From assembly GCA_965228545.1 (NCBI GenBank), contig OZ245822.1, forward strand, positions 3,658,001 to 3,722,000: a stretch of DNA of 64,000 nucleotides. The letters run 5' to 3'. Of this stretch, positions 43,953 through 52,784 are shown piece by piece (the stretch's first letter is position 1; each line of letters opens with the position of its first letter). The notes under the pieces were generated by a model. That model was not told the DNA's origin, searched no databases, and saw nothing but the letters and a program-made list of their open reading frames with translations. The translations under genes were made by a program, and so were the position numbers. Source of the stretch: HXMU1420-13 sp965228545 (GTDB lineage: Bacteria; Bacteroidota; Rhodothermia; Balneolales; Balneolaceae).

Positions 43953-44471
43953 TTAATCTACAGCCAAAGTGTTAATGGCTTCATCGATAGGGATGTGATA
44001 TACTCCCTCTTCCAAATCTATAACACCGTAGGAGTTTAATCGTTCATTTCCATCTTCGGTAAGTTGTTCAATTTCGTAGTATGAAGAGGTTACATTCACA
44101 TTTTCTTTTGCATTATTAAGTGCAAATTGAGAGAAATAGATTAATACTACGATAAAAACCACAACAGTAACTACACCAATTCCCGACCATTTGTAAATGG
44201 AGCCTAAATCAAGCCCTTCTTCCTCAACACCGAATTTAACAGCCTGTACAAAAGACTCGTTGTCAGATTCGATAGCTACGTCAATTACCTCACCATTATC
44301 GCTTCCGCCAAAAGCTGCGGTTGCATTGCCTTGAAGTTCGCTCACCCATGCTTCTACTTCAGCAGTAGTAACATCATATTTGGCTGCAATCTCAGCGAGA
44401 GAATCGTTATTGCCAGAAAGTGCTTCTAATGCAACTTTCGCTTTAAACTCAGCAGTGTGTTTTGATGACAT
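43953..44471 (-). CDS. Transposase-like HTH domain fused to a membrane segment, in the act-cox operon
   Basis: A 172-residue protein of three parts. Residues 5-52 (HTAEFKAKVALEALSG and onward to AWVSEL) closely resemble the N-terminal helix-turn-helix of IS3-family transposase OrfA. A linker to about residue 92 is acidic. One membrane helix follows at about 96-114 (GIGVVTVVVFIVVLIYF). The C-terminal ~45 residues end in LNSYGVIDLEEGVYHIPIDEAI, like the short YGW-RIPIDRAM-type motif in small proteins beside oxidase and SCO genes. No DDE catalytic domain is present, so it is not a transposase. It sits 12 bases after actF and 16 before sco, inside the operon. The role may be assembly or oxygen-linked regulation; this is open. 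Confidence 0.75.
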   Translation of the reverse strand: MSSKHTAEFKAKVALEALSGNNDSLAEIAAKYDVTTAEVEAWVSELQGNATAAFGGSDNGEVIDVAIESDNESFVQAVKFGVEEEGLDLGSIYKWSGIGVVTVVVFIVVLIYFSQFALNNAKENVNVTSSYYEIEQLTEDGNERLNSYGVIDLEEGVYHIPIDEAINTLAVD

Positions 44472-44483
44472 TCTAAAACAGGA

Positions 44484-45698
44484 TTATTGGTGATACGTTT
44501 TTTCTAAGCATGCATCCATCTTCGGGTCATTTTCAGGAATCATGCTGTTTTGTTGAAATTTCTTGAAGAATAGCCAGAAGAAAATACCTCCTAAGCCAAT
44601 GAATGAAGTTAAATCAATCCAAGAGAAGTGAATACCATGCTCGCTAAGAAGTGGCATGGCAATCCAGTAAATCTCAAGATAGTGCATAATTACTACTACG
44701 ATTGCTACAAAGCGAAGTACATTAGGACGGTGCTTTTGCTCTCTGTTAAGTAATACTAAGAATGGTAGAACAAAACGGAAGATTAACAAGCCGTAAGCGA
44801 TATACTTCCAACTGCCTTCAAGGCGGTGATAAAACCATAAAGTTTCTTCAGGAAGGTTGGCATAGTAAATCAGTAAAAACTGGCTAAATGCGATGTATGC
44901 ATAAAACACAGTGAAAGCGAATAACCAGGCTCCCAAATCATAAATATGTGCTTGACCGATAGTATTTTTTAACAATCCGCGTGATTGTAGAAAGAAAACC
45001 ATCAAAATCATGATAGCCCAAAAGCTCTGGAAACTGATTGCAAAGAAATACACGCCAAACATAGTAGAGAACCAGTGGGGATCTAAGCTCATCAACCAGT
45101 CAAAGCTCGCAAATGCAATCGATAAACCGAACAGTGGAATAGCTGGAGCAGAGATTTTTCGCATCAAACTGCTAATGCCCCAATCGCCGGTTTTTTCTAA
45201 TTCTACGGATGCTTTATACAGCCTGTGACCAACATAACCCCAAATTGCAAAGTATATAACCTGACGAATGATGAAGAATGGTACGTTCAAGTATGCTTCT
45301 TTTTTTGCTACGATGTAGTCGAAATTTGCAGAAGTTGGGTCAAATAAACTGGGATCTGTCCAGTGATGGTATAAAACAGTCATACCGCCTAGAATTGGTA
45401 GAAACGCAATGGTCCACCATTTCATATTTCCGCCAAATACTTCGGGAATTCTTCGAACTACAACTCCCCACTTCGATTTCGTGATATGATGAAACATCAC
45501 CATAAATACGGAAGCTAAACCGATACCCGTAAAGAAAACAAAGCTTACTAAATACGAATAAAGAGATTGTTCTAAATCTGTTGCGAAACCGATTGCCGTT
45601 GCAAGTAAACCAACAGCTCCAACGATAAGAAGAACTCTTGGAATCTTGCTATCCGCTGGAAATTGTAAAGAATCGGTTATTGTAGGTTTATGACTCAT
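44484..45698 (-). CDS. actF: Alternative complex III subunit ActF (quinone-binding, NrfD-like)
   Basis: A 404-residue polytopic protein with about ten membrane helices, related to ActC/NrfD. It is the second quinone-site-type subunit of alternative complex III (quinol:cytochrome c oxidoreductase). Order after ActE and before the oxidase genes matches the known act operons. Visible stretches include IGLASVFMVMFHHITKSKWG and PHWFSTMFGVYFFAISFQSF, which match ActF. It is thought to hold proton-conducting paths with ActC. It starts 21 bases after the actE stop. Confidence 0.9.
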   Translation of the reverse strand: MSHKPTITDSLQFPADSKIPRVLLIVGAVGLLATAIGFATDLEQSLYSYLVSFVFFTGIGLASVFMVMFHHITKSKWGVVVRRIPEVFGGNMKWWTIAFLPILGGMTVLYHHWTDPSLFDPTSANFDYIVAKKEAYLNVPFFIIRQVIYFAIWGYVGHRLYKASVELEKTGDWGISSLMRKISAPAIPLFGLSIAFASFDWLMSLDPHWFSTMFGVYFFAISFQSFWAIMILMVFFLQSRGLLKNTIGQAHIYDLGAWLFAFTVFYAYIAFSQFLLIYYANLPEETLWFYHRLEGSWKYIAYGLLIFRFVLPFLVLLNREQKHRPNVLRFVAIVVVIMHYLEIYWIAMPLLSEHGIHFSWIDLTSFIGLGGIFFWLFFKKFQQNSMIPENDPKMDACLEKTYHQ

Positions 45699-45719
45699 TG
45701 TACTGGTTTTCCAAAAATC

Positions 45720-46760
45720 TTAATTGTCGCTCAGTGTTTTGATGTATTCAACGATAGATTGTAATTCGTGCTCAGCTAGGTAATCGTAAGCAACCATTAC
45801 ACCGTTTTCGTATCCGGCAGTTTTCTTTGCATCCGGATTTACAATCGATTCGATAATGTATTCTTCGTCTTTAGTTATGGTCATTCGGCTACCATCTGCA
45901 GTTACTACTTCAGCCTCACTACCTAATAAATTGTACCAAGTTGGCCCAATCCCTCCTGGATCACCGGTCTCGTTATGGCAAGCTCCACAGGCATATTGTG
46001 TAATTATGTCTTTACCTAAGGCAGCAGTGGGTTCAATGTCGCCGGCTTGTGCTTCTTTAGCTGCGTCTAGCTCAGCCTGGGCTTCTTGAGCAGCAGTAAA
46101 CTCAGCTTTTAATCCTTCTAAATCAATATCATAGTTTGCGATATCGTCTTCAGATACATTTTGGCTAGCCTGTAGAGCTCGAACATAGGCTACTATCGCC
46201 CATCGGTCTTCTACCGGCACCTGATGTGCATATGATGGCATATTTCTTACACCGTTATAGATCGCTGAATAAATCTCTCCATCCGGGGCTTCACGTAATC
46301 GAGCTTGGTGAAAAGTAGGAGCCGGAACATATCCATATTGGCCGGTCATTATAATTCCTTGTCCATCACCGGTAATACCATGGCATGGCGTACAAAATAC
46401 GTCGTAACGGTCTTGGCCACGATATAAGATAGAACGAGTAAGTTCCACCGGCATTTCTGCAACCCAATCGCCATTTTCGTCTACACCTTCGTAATAAGCA
46501 ACGTCTGCTTTACGTAACCCACGAGCAACAGTACCCTCTACAGGTTGGCGCATAGATCGACCATCCTCAAAAAAGTTGTTCACTTCTTGCGCCTCTTTAC
46601 GAGGTTGTTGATCCATATTCATGTTTGGGTGGATCGGTGGTTTTTCTGAAATGGAGCCGCGGCACCCACTTAACATTAAACCAACTAACAGCACACCACC
46701 GGCTTTAGCTAAGCCTTTCGTTTTCATAAATGATGATATTTTAAACTGATTACTGCTCAT
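45720..46760 (-). CDS. actE: Alternative complex III subunit ActE, diheme form
   Basis: A 346-residue lipoprotein cytochrome. The signal peptide ends in LMLSGC, so the protein is probably lipid-anchored. Two heme motifs are present: CTPCH in the typical ActE domain (with MPSYAHQVP) and CGACH in a second domain after an alanine-rich linker (AQEAQAELDAAKEAQ). ActE is usually described as monoheme. The second domain matches the cytochrome c domain of oxidase subunit II, sharing the order heme motif, IGP, DGS, ESI-P, AGY and IIEY/IVEYIKT. ATG at 46760 overlaps actD by 11 bases; ATG at 46727 would start closer to the signal peptide. It probably passes electrons from ActA to the oxidase. Confidence 0.92.
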   Translation of the reverse strand: MSSNQFKISSFMKTKGLAKAGGVLLVGLMLSGCRGSISEKPPIHPNMNMDQQPRKEAQEVNNFFEDGRSMRQPVEGTVARGLRKADVAYYEGVDENGDWVAEMPVELTRSILYRGQDRYDVFCTPCHGITGDGQGIIMTGQYGYVPAPTFHQARLREAPDGEIYSAIYNGVRNMPSYAHQVPVEDRWAIVAYVRALQASQNVSEDDIANYDIDLEGLKAEFTAAQEAQAELDAAKEAQAGDIEPTAALGKDIITQYACGACHNETGDPGGIGPTWYNLLGSEAEVVTADGSRMTITKDEEYIIESIVNPDAKKTAGYENGVMVAYDYLAEHELQSIVEYIKTLSDN

Positions 46761-47298
46761 AAACTTCCTCGATATGCGTAGCGCCTGCTTCTTCGAATAA
46801 CTGACGAACTAAATCTTCCTGAAATTTACTGTCTTTTGCTTCGATGCATACAAAGAAGCCATCGTCGGTTGCTTTTTTAAAGCGCTCAACTTCAAATAAA
46901 GGATTATTCAAACGTGGAAGTCCGTTTAGAAAGAACATTCCAAACACTGCACCAAATGCCGAAAGCAAAACGGTAAGCTCAAAAGTAATGGGAACCCAAG
47001 CTGGCGCATTAAAAAATGGTTTACCACTAATGTTTAATGGATAATCGATCACCGACATCCAATACATCATTGCAATAGCACCCGAGAACCCGAGTAAAGC
47101 ATGTCCAAAAACAATATATCCTAACTTCGATTTCGGCAACTTCATTGCTTTATCGATTCCATGAATAGGGTAAGGAGTGTACGTATCGAATTTATCGTAG
47201 CCGGCTTCCACTACTTTTTTGGAAGCATCAACTAGGGCTTTTGGATTTTTGAACTCGGCTAAGATGCCGTATAGATTTTTTGATTCTGTAGTACTCAT
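46750..47298 (-). CDS. actD: Alternative complex III subunit ActD (DUF3341)
   Basis: A 182-residue protein of family DUF3341. The N-terminal soluble part begins YGILAEFKNPKALVDASKKV and has YDKFDTYTPYPIHGID. Two membrane helices follow (LGYIVFGHALLGFSGAIAMM and FELTVLLSAFGAVFGMFFL), and the C-terminus holds PRLNNPLFEVERF. It is a small structural subunit of the complex that binds next to ActC. It begins four bases after actC and overlaps actE by 11 bases. Confidence 0.92.
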   Translation of the reverse strand: MSTTESKNLYGILAEFKNPKALVDASKKVVEAGYDKFDTYTPYPIHGIDKAMKLPKSKLGYIVFGHALLGFSGAIAMMYWMSVIDYPLNISGKPFFNAPAWVPITFELTVLLSAFGAVFGMFFLNGLPRLNNPLFEVERFKKATDDGFFVCIEAKDSKFQEDLVRQLFEEAGATHIEEVYEQ

Positions 47299-47302
47299 TC
47301 GC

Positions 47303-48730
47303 TTAGGCCTTTACTGCTTTAGGTTGTGGTACTTCTTCAACATGGGGATGATACTCCTGTGTTTCATCGTCGTAATTATGTGGGTCGCCTTGAGGCATAA
47401 CCAATTTAACTTCGGCAATTGCAATCATTGGCAGAAAGCGTAAAAACAGTAGAAACATGGTGAAGAATAAGCCAAATGTGCCTACGTAAGTCAATACATC
47501 CCAAGCAGTTGGTGAGTAGTAGTCCCATGAAGAGGGTAGGTAATCGGTAGATAGCGAAGTTACTGTGATCACAAATCGCTCGAACCACATACCAATGTTT
47601 ACAACAATAGAGATGAAGAAGGTAAATCCAACACTTCTTCTTAATTTTTTCGACCAGAATACTTGTGGTGAAATCACATTACAAAACATCATGATCCAGT
47701 ATGCCCATGCGTAAGGACCAGTAGCTCGAAGCATAAAAATCGCTTTTTCATATTCTACACCACTATACCATGCGATAAAGAATTCCATCATGTAGGCAAA
47801 ACCTACCATAGAGCCGGTAACCATAATAATGATGTTCATTTTCTCCATATGATCATCGGTCATGATGTCTTTCATCCCGTATATTTTTCGGGCAACAATC
47901 ATGAGTGTAAGCACCATGGCAAATCCAGAGAAGATAGCACCCGCTACAAAGTATGGAGGGAAAATGGTGGTGTGCCATCCTGGAATCATTGAAACTGCGA
48001 AGTCAAACGATACAATGGTGTGCACAGAAAGTACAAGTGGAGTAGCAAGACCGGCAAGGATCATGTAAGCTTTTTCATAATTCCACCATGCTCGGCTCGA
48101 TCCTGTCCAACCTAATGCAAACAAGCCATAAGCAAACTTTCTGATTTTGTCGGTTGCTTTGTCGCGAAGCGTTGCTAAATCGGGAACTAAACCTACATAC
48201 CAGAATAGTAAAGATACTGTAAAATAAGTAGATACAGCGAACACATCCCACAGTAACGGAGAGTTAAAGTTCGGCCACATAGCCATTTGGTTTGGAATCG
48301 GGAATACCCAATAAATCACCCAAATTCGACCAACGTGAATTGCCGGAAATACCCCGGCACACATTACGGCGAAAATAGTCATGGCTTCGGCAAAACGGTT
48401 AATGGCGGTTCGCCAATCTTGCCGGAATAGAAATAGGATGGCTGAAATAAGTGTACCTGCGTGACCAATACCAACCCACCATACAAAGTTGATAATTGCC
48501 CATCCCCAACCTACCGGGTTATTCAATCCCCAGATTCCCGTACCTTCCCAAATCAGGTACCCGATAGAGAATAATAATAATCCAAGTAAGGCATTTGCTG
48601 GCAACATGGCCAGATACCAATTTCTTGGCGTAGGGCGGAGGTTTACATCAGTAACTAGTTTTGTAATACTCGCAAAGTCATGATTGCCTTTAACAAGTGC
48701 TGGCTCTGGTATGTATTCGTATTTACTCAT
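47303..48730 (-). CDS. actC: Alternative complex III subunit ActC (NrfD/PsrC-like)
   Basis: A 475-residue NrfD-like membrane protein with about ten helices. Stretches such as FVWWVGIGHAGTLISAILFL, FPAIHVGRIWVIYW and VHTIVSFDFAVSMIPGWHTT are typical of ActC and carry residues of the proposed quinol site and proton path. It binds the iron-sulfur part of ActB at the membrane surface. The start overlaps the actB stop by one base. The C-terminal tail is polar and rich in His and Glu (DDETQEYHPHVEEVPQPK). Confidence 0.94.
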   Translation of the reverse strand: MSKYEYIPEPALVKGNHDFASITKLVTDVNLRPTPRNWYLAMLPANALLGLLLFSIGYLIWEGTGIWGLNNPVGWGWAIINFVWWVGIGHAGTLISAILFLFRQDWRTAINRFAEAMTIFAVMCAGVFPAIHVGRIWVIYWVFPIPNQMAMWPNFNSPLLWDVFAVSTYFTVSLLFWYVGLVPDLATLRDKATDKIRKFAYGLFALGWTGSSRAWWNYEKAYMILAGLATPLVLSVHTIVSFDFAVSMIPGWHTTIFPPYFVAGAIFSGFAMVLTLMIVARKIYGMKDIMTDDHMEKMNIIIMVTGSMVGFAYMMEFFIAWYSGVEYEKAIFMLRATGPYAWAYWIMMFCNVISPQVFWSKKLRRSVGFTFFISIVVNIGMWFERFVITVTSLSTDYLPSSWDYYSPTAWDVLTYVGTFGLFFTMFLLFLRFLPMIAIAEVKLVMPQGDPHNYDDETQEYHPHVEEVPQPKAVKA

Positions 48731-51700
48731 TAGTGGGCGTATTCCTCGTTAGTTTCTTTCACCAAAGCAGGGTTTGGATTCGTCAATTTGGCGATATAAG
48801 AAGTTCTTGGGCGTACATTCAGCTCTTCTAGCATTAAGTAGTTACGCTCGTTACGTTTCATCTTAGATACTTCACTTCCTTCGTCGGTTAAATCTCCGAA
48901 GTAAATGGCGTCGGCGGGGCATGCTTGCTGGCAAGCAGTTTGTACAGTACCATCAGCAGGTTTTGGAGAACCAGTTTCAATTTTAGCACTGATTTTCTCA
49001 CGATTTACCCGCTGCACACAGTAGGTACATTTTTCCATAACCCCTCTAAAACGAACAGTTACTTCAGGGTTCATTGCCATTTGAATAATATCCGGATCTT
49101 CACCTGTTGTTAAATACTCTTTTGGATAGTTGAAGAAGTTGAAACGACGAACCTTAAACGGACAGTTGTTCGCACAATAACGTGTACCGATACAACGGTT
49201 GTACGTCATTTGGTTCATTCCATCATCGCTGTGTGTAGTAGCAGCAACCGGACAAACCTGCTCGCATGGTGCTAATTCGCAATGCATACAAGGTACTGGC
49301 TGGTGTACCGCCTGTGGATTTTCTTTATCTCCCATATAATAGCGATCGGTACGTATCCAATGCATTTCACGGCCACGTTCAACTTCACGTTTACCGATAA
49401 CAGGGATGTTGTTTTCTGATTGACAAGCTATAATACAAACGCCACAGCCAAAACAAGCATTTAAGTCGATGGCCATTCCCCATTGCGGTTCACCTTCAAC
49501 GGCAGTTTGCTCGTTAAACAACGATATTGGCTGATCTTCGCCAAGTTCAGCAGCTTCCTTCATACCGGGAACTGCATATTTATGAATTTTTTTGAATGAA
49601 GCGTAGTCTGCAGTTTCTTTATACTCGGCTAAGGTTGCCTGGCGATACATGTCACGGCCTTCAAGGCTGTGGTGATCTTGTACACAAGCAATTGGATACG
49701 TTTCATTAGTTACGCTAACTCCGGCCTGAGCAAACAACATGGAAGATGTTGTGCGAATTGGGTAAACATTAACCCCACCGGAAGTTGTGGATGGATCTAA
49801 CCATTGTGAATTTTCTGAACTAACATCGGCAACTCGGCCAATTCCTTCTCTTCCGTATCCGGTATGAACGGTAATTGAATCATCCGCATGGCCCGGTTGA
49901 ACCCATGCTGCTATTTTAATAGGAGTTCCATTTACAGCAATATTTAGTACAGGTTGATCAGCTTTTCCGAGATAATCATCCGTGCTGATTCCTAATTTTT
50001 CTGCTGTATTTGGGCTGATTAAGGCAACATTATCCCAAGTAATTTTTGTGATCGGATCAGGCAGCTCTTGCAACCAACCTAAGTTAGCAAATCGGCCGTC
50101 ATACACCGAATTGTCAGCCTTTACAACCACTTCAATCTCGTTGATAGCTGTAGATGGAGCAGGTGATACAGACCGAGCTGAACGATTAGCTACGGAAAAG
50201 CCATCTTTTACGTCAATACCGTCATGTAAAATATCTAACCAGCGGTTTTCAAAACCTGAGCGGTAATAACCACTAAAAGTTTCACGAACTAGATCGTATC
50301 CAGTAACTTTTTCGGCCTTAGTAATAGCACCAAGGAATTCGATCTCTGATAAAGAATCATGCAAAGGTTGAATCTGAGGCTGAATAACAGCTCGTGCTCC
50401 ACCAAAGGAATAACCATCACCCCAAGCTTCGAGGTAATGCGAGCGTGGTATGTGCCAACTGGCTGTTTTTCCGGTTTCATCATTGTAAGTAGACAAATGA
50501 AAAACTTCCTCAGCACCTGATAGTGCCTCCGAAAAGTTTAAATCAGCAGGGGCTGTTAGCGCAGGATTAGCTCCAATAATCACAACTGCATCAAAGTTTC
50601 CGTCTTTAATCGAGTTAACCAGACGTGCGAAAGCTGTTCTGTTATTCTGATTATCGAAGTGCGGTACTTGTAAAAGATTTACGGTAGTTCCGTAATTGTT
50701 AAGAGCGCTGTTAATAGCTGCAACTACGGCGTGTGCTTCAGGAGCGTAATCGAAGCCTAAAGAAACCGCAGACCGACCAGCACTGTTGGCAAGGTCGTCG
50801 GCCATTACAGTTACATATTCTGTACCGGTAAATTTGTTATTTATTCCAGAAAAACTATTCAGTCCACTTATTTTAGCAGACAGCGTAGCGGCTAGGGCAT
50901 TGGCAAAATCAGCCATTTCACTAGCTTTAATTCTCAAACGGTGATCTGCATAAGAACCTGTGGTACTAAAGCCATTTTCAACAGAATAGATTCGGTTCAT
51001 CGAATCATTTTGGCTGGTAACTTTCCGTCGCGATGTTACCTGTTTTGCATATTCTACATTGTTTGGATGTGTAGGTGCAAGTATGTCATCATCAAGAGAT
51101 ACTATAATATCTGCATTGCTGTAATTGTAATAACTACGTAAACGTTGGCCGAAGGCAATATTATTTCCTTCAATTACATTGTCTTCACCAAATGGTTCGT
51201 AAGTAACCCACTCAGCAGTATTAAAACGATTAAGGGCTTCTTCTTTAAGACCATTATAAGTAGGAGAAGAATTTGCTTCAGAGATAAAAGCAACACGTTT
51301 ATTAGTGTCGGCAAAGTAATCTGAAACAAAAGAGTGGAAACTGTTTGAACTAGAAGCACCACCATTTCTAATTGGTGTTCTTGAACGATCAGGATCGTAC
51401 ATCTCTAAAATAGACGCTTGATGGTAAGCATTTGTATTGCCACCCGAAGCTGGATGGAGGTCATTACCTTCTACTTTGGTAGGGCGACCTTCATGGTTTT
51501 CTACTACTAAGCCGGTTAAGTTACCTTGAAATGGCATTGCAGACGCATAAAATAATGGTACGCCGGGTACAATGTCTTCAGGTTGTTTAGAGTAAGGTAG
51601 GATTTTTTGAACGGGACGGCGGCAGGCGGCAAATCCTGCAAGTGCAATGCTGGCACCCATAATTCGCAAGAATCCTTTTCGTGAAACACCATCGTTTAGT

Positions 51701-51807
51701 TCGGTGGCATTTTCAGGAAATTCGCGCTCAACAAACTTCTCATATTCCTTATTCTGAGCTAACTCGTTTAAGCTTTTCCAGTACGTTTTCTGTGTTAATT
51801 CGCTCAT
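48730..51807 (-). CDS. actB: Alternative complex III subunit ActB (molybdopterin-like plus Fe-S protein)
   Basis: A 1025-residue fused protein. The N-terminus has a Tat-like signal (SRKGFLRIMGASIALAGFAAC). The first ~750 residues resemble the large subunit of molybdopterin oxidoreductases but bind no cofactor in known ActB proteins. The C-terminal part carries four Fe-S clusters, with cysteine motifs in ACFGCGVCIIACQ, CMHCELAPCEQVCP, YCANNCPF and CTYCVQ..ACQQACPADAI. One is expected to be a 3Fe-4S and three 4Fe-4S clusters. It takes electrons from the quinol site and passes them to the ActA hemes. It lies 30 bases after actA. Confidence 0.95.
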   Translation of the reverse strand: MSELTQKTYWKSLNELAQNKEYEKFVEREFPENATELNDGVSRKGFLRIMGASIALAGFAACRRPVQKILPYSKQPEDIVPGVPLFYASAMPFQGNLTGLVVENHEGRPTKVEGNDLHPASGGNTNAYHQASILEMYDPDRSRTPIRNGGASSSNSFHSFVSDYFADTNKRVAFISEANSSPTYNGLKEEALNRFNTAEWVTYEPFGEDNVIEGNNIAFGQRLRSYYNYSNADIIVSLDDDILAPTHPNNVEYAKQVTSRRKVTSQNDSMNRIYSVENGFSTTGSYADHRLRIKASEMADFANALAATLSAKISGLNSFSGINNKFTGTEYVTVMADDLANSAGRSAVSLGFDYAPEAHAVVAAINSALNNYGTTVNLLQVPHFDNQNNRTAFARLVNSIKDGNFDAVVIIGANPALTAPADLNFSEALSGAEEVFHLSTYNDETGKTASWHIPRSHYLEAWGDGYSFGGARAVIQPQIQPLHDSLSEIEFLGAITKAEKVTGYDLVRETFSGYYRSGFENRWLDILHDGIDVKDGFSVANRSARSVSPAPSTAINEIEVVVKADNSVYDGRFANLGWLQELPDPITKITWDNVALISPNTAEKLGISTDDYLGKADQPVLNIAVNGTPIKIAAWVQPGHADDSITVHTGYGREGIGRVADVSSENSQWLDPSTTSGGVNVYPIRTTSSMLFAQAGVSVTNETYPIACVQDHHSLEGRDMYRQATLAEYKETADYASFKKIHKYAVPGMKEAAELGEDQPISLFNEQTAVEGEPQWGMAIDLNACFGCGVCIIACQSENNIPVIGKREVERGREMHWIRTDRYYMGDKENPQAVHQPVPCMHCELAPCEQVCPVAATTHSDDGMNQMTYNRCIGTRYCANNCPFKVRRFNFFNYPKEYLTTGEDPDIIQMAMNPEVTVRFRGVMEKCTYCVQRVNREKISAKIETGSPKPADGTVQTACQQACPADAIYFGDLTDEGSEVSKMKRNERNYLMLEELNVRPRTSYIAKLTNPNPALVKETNEEYAH

Positions 51808-51837
51808 CAGATGATTATAAATTCAACAATCTTTGGT

Positions 51838-52482
51838 TTAGTAGTGGCAGCCCTGGCAATACTGGGGAGGGCTAACGTTATTTTTACGAACCAGTTCTGC
51901 TCCAATAGTAAGCTGGTCTTCCACTTCATACCCCATGGTTGTTATTTCCTCAACCGGGCGTAAATACTTTTCCGGTTCTCTGTGGCAATCCAGGCACCAG
52001 CTCATACTTAATGGCTCTGCTTGGTAAACCACTTCCATTTTGTCAATTCTACCGTGGCAACTTTCGCAACCAACACCTACGTTAACATGCGCAGCGTGGT
52101 TGAAATAGGCATAATCGCCCAAATTGTTTACACGAACCCATTCAACAGCTTTGCCGGTTTCCCAGCTTTCGCGAATTGGAGCCAGTTTTTCACTATCTGT
52201 TTTAATTTGATTGTGGCAGTTCATACAAGTTTGAGTAGGCGGAACGTTTGCTTGTTTCGAGTCCCAAACGGAGGTATGACAATATTGGCAGTCAAGGCCA
52301 AGTTTATCCACGTGTATTTGATGAGAATATGGAACGGGTTGTTCAGGTGCGTAACCTACATCGGTGTACTCAGGTGAGAAGAAGTACCAAACACCCAAAA
52401 TGATTACGTTTACAGTTACTATAAGTCCTACTAATAAAAGTCGGGGAACCTGATTTGTCCACTTCGGGAAAATCTGCGCCAT
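51838..52482 (-). CDS. actA: Alternative complex III subunit ActA (pentaheme cytochrome c)
   Basis: A 214-residue cytochrome with one N-terminal membrane helix (LLLVGLIVTVNVIILGVWYF) and five CxxCH heme motifs: CQYCH, CMNCH, CESCH, CLDCH and CQGCH. The last is two residues from the C-terminus. Five hemes and one anchor is the standard ActA form. It is the first gene of the respiratory operon, with a candidate promoter and an inverted repeat just upstream. The hemes pass electrons from ActB toward ActE. All five sites look intact. Confidence 0.96.
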   Translation of the reverse strand: MAQIFPKWTNQVPRLLLVGLIVTVNVIILGVWYFFSPEYTDVGYAPEQPVPYSHQIHVDKLGLDCQYCHTSVWDSKQANVPPTQTCMNCHNQIKTDSEKLAPIRESWETGKAVEWVRVNNLGDYAYFNHAAHVNVGVGCESCHGRIDKMEVVYQAEPLSMSWCLDCHREPEKYLRPVEEITTMGYEVEDQLTIGAELVRKNNVSPPQYCQGCHY

Positions 52483-52522
52483 ATTTTTTAGCTGATTTTT
52501 GTTGAGTTATCACGGCGTAACA

Positions 52523-52549
52523 CCTCAAAATTGAGGCGTGCCAAATCTA
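52523..52549 (-). promoter_or_regulatory. Candidate actA promoter with inverted repeat
   Basis: Read on the minus strand, TAGATTTG at 52549-52542 is an exact match to the Bacteroidota -7 element TAnnTTTG. Just downstream, at 52536-52523, is a 6+6 inverted repeat (CCTCAA/TTGAGG with a 2-base spacer), about 41 bases before the actA start, at or near the expected transcript start. It could be an operator or a 5' hairpin. No clear -33 TTG is seen at ideal spacing, so the call is tentative. Confidence 0.45.
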
Positions 52550-52649
52550 TCGAAAATTTAGAACGAAAAGTATTTAATGATGTACAGAACTCTTATTTAA
52601 ATTAGTTCTAAATAATTATCTGAAAATACCCTCATTCTTTGGCTTCTGC

Positions 52650-52718
52650 CTTATCGGCAAGATAAGAACAATTGTTAAAAAATCTTGGAAAGGTCTGGAA
52701 CGCCTCCTATTAGTTTTG
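52650..52718 (+). promoter_or_regulatory. Candidate promoter and inverted repeat before the DUF420 gene
   Basis: TAGTTTTG at 52711-52718 matches TAnnTTTG, with a TTG at 52685-52687 that is 23 bases away, rather far for -33. Upstream at 52650-52666 lies a perfect 6-base inverted repeat CTTATC/GATAAG with a 5-base spacer. The whole 302-base gap between actA and this gene (52483-52784) contains no other gene that I can support. Confidence 0.35.
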
Positions 52719-52784
52719 AGATTCATTAACTTTAAGGGAAGCAATCAAGAAGGCGCACTCAAGAGTAAAATCGCTTAATTTTTT

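Noticed and set aside
43953..44471. An insertion sequence or a transposase gene
   Set aside because: Only the N-terminal HTH resembles IS3 OrfA. There is no DDE domain, no second frame and no terminal inverted repeats, and the gene is packed within a respiratory operon.
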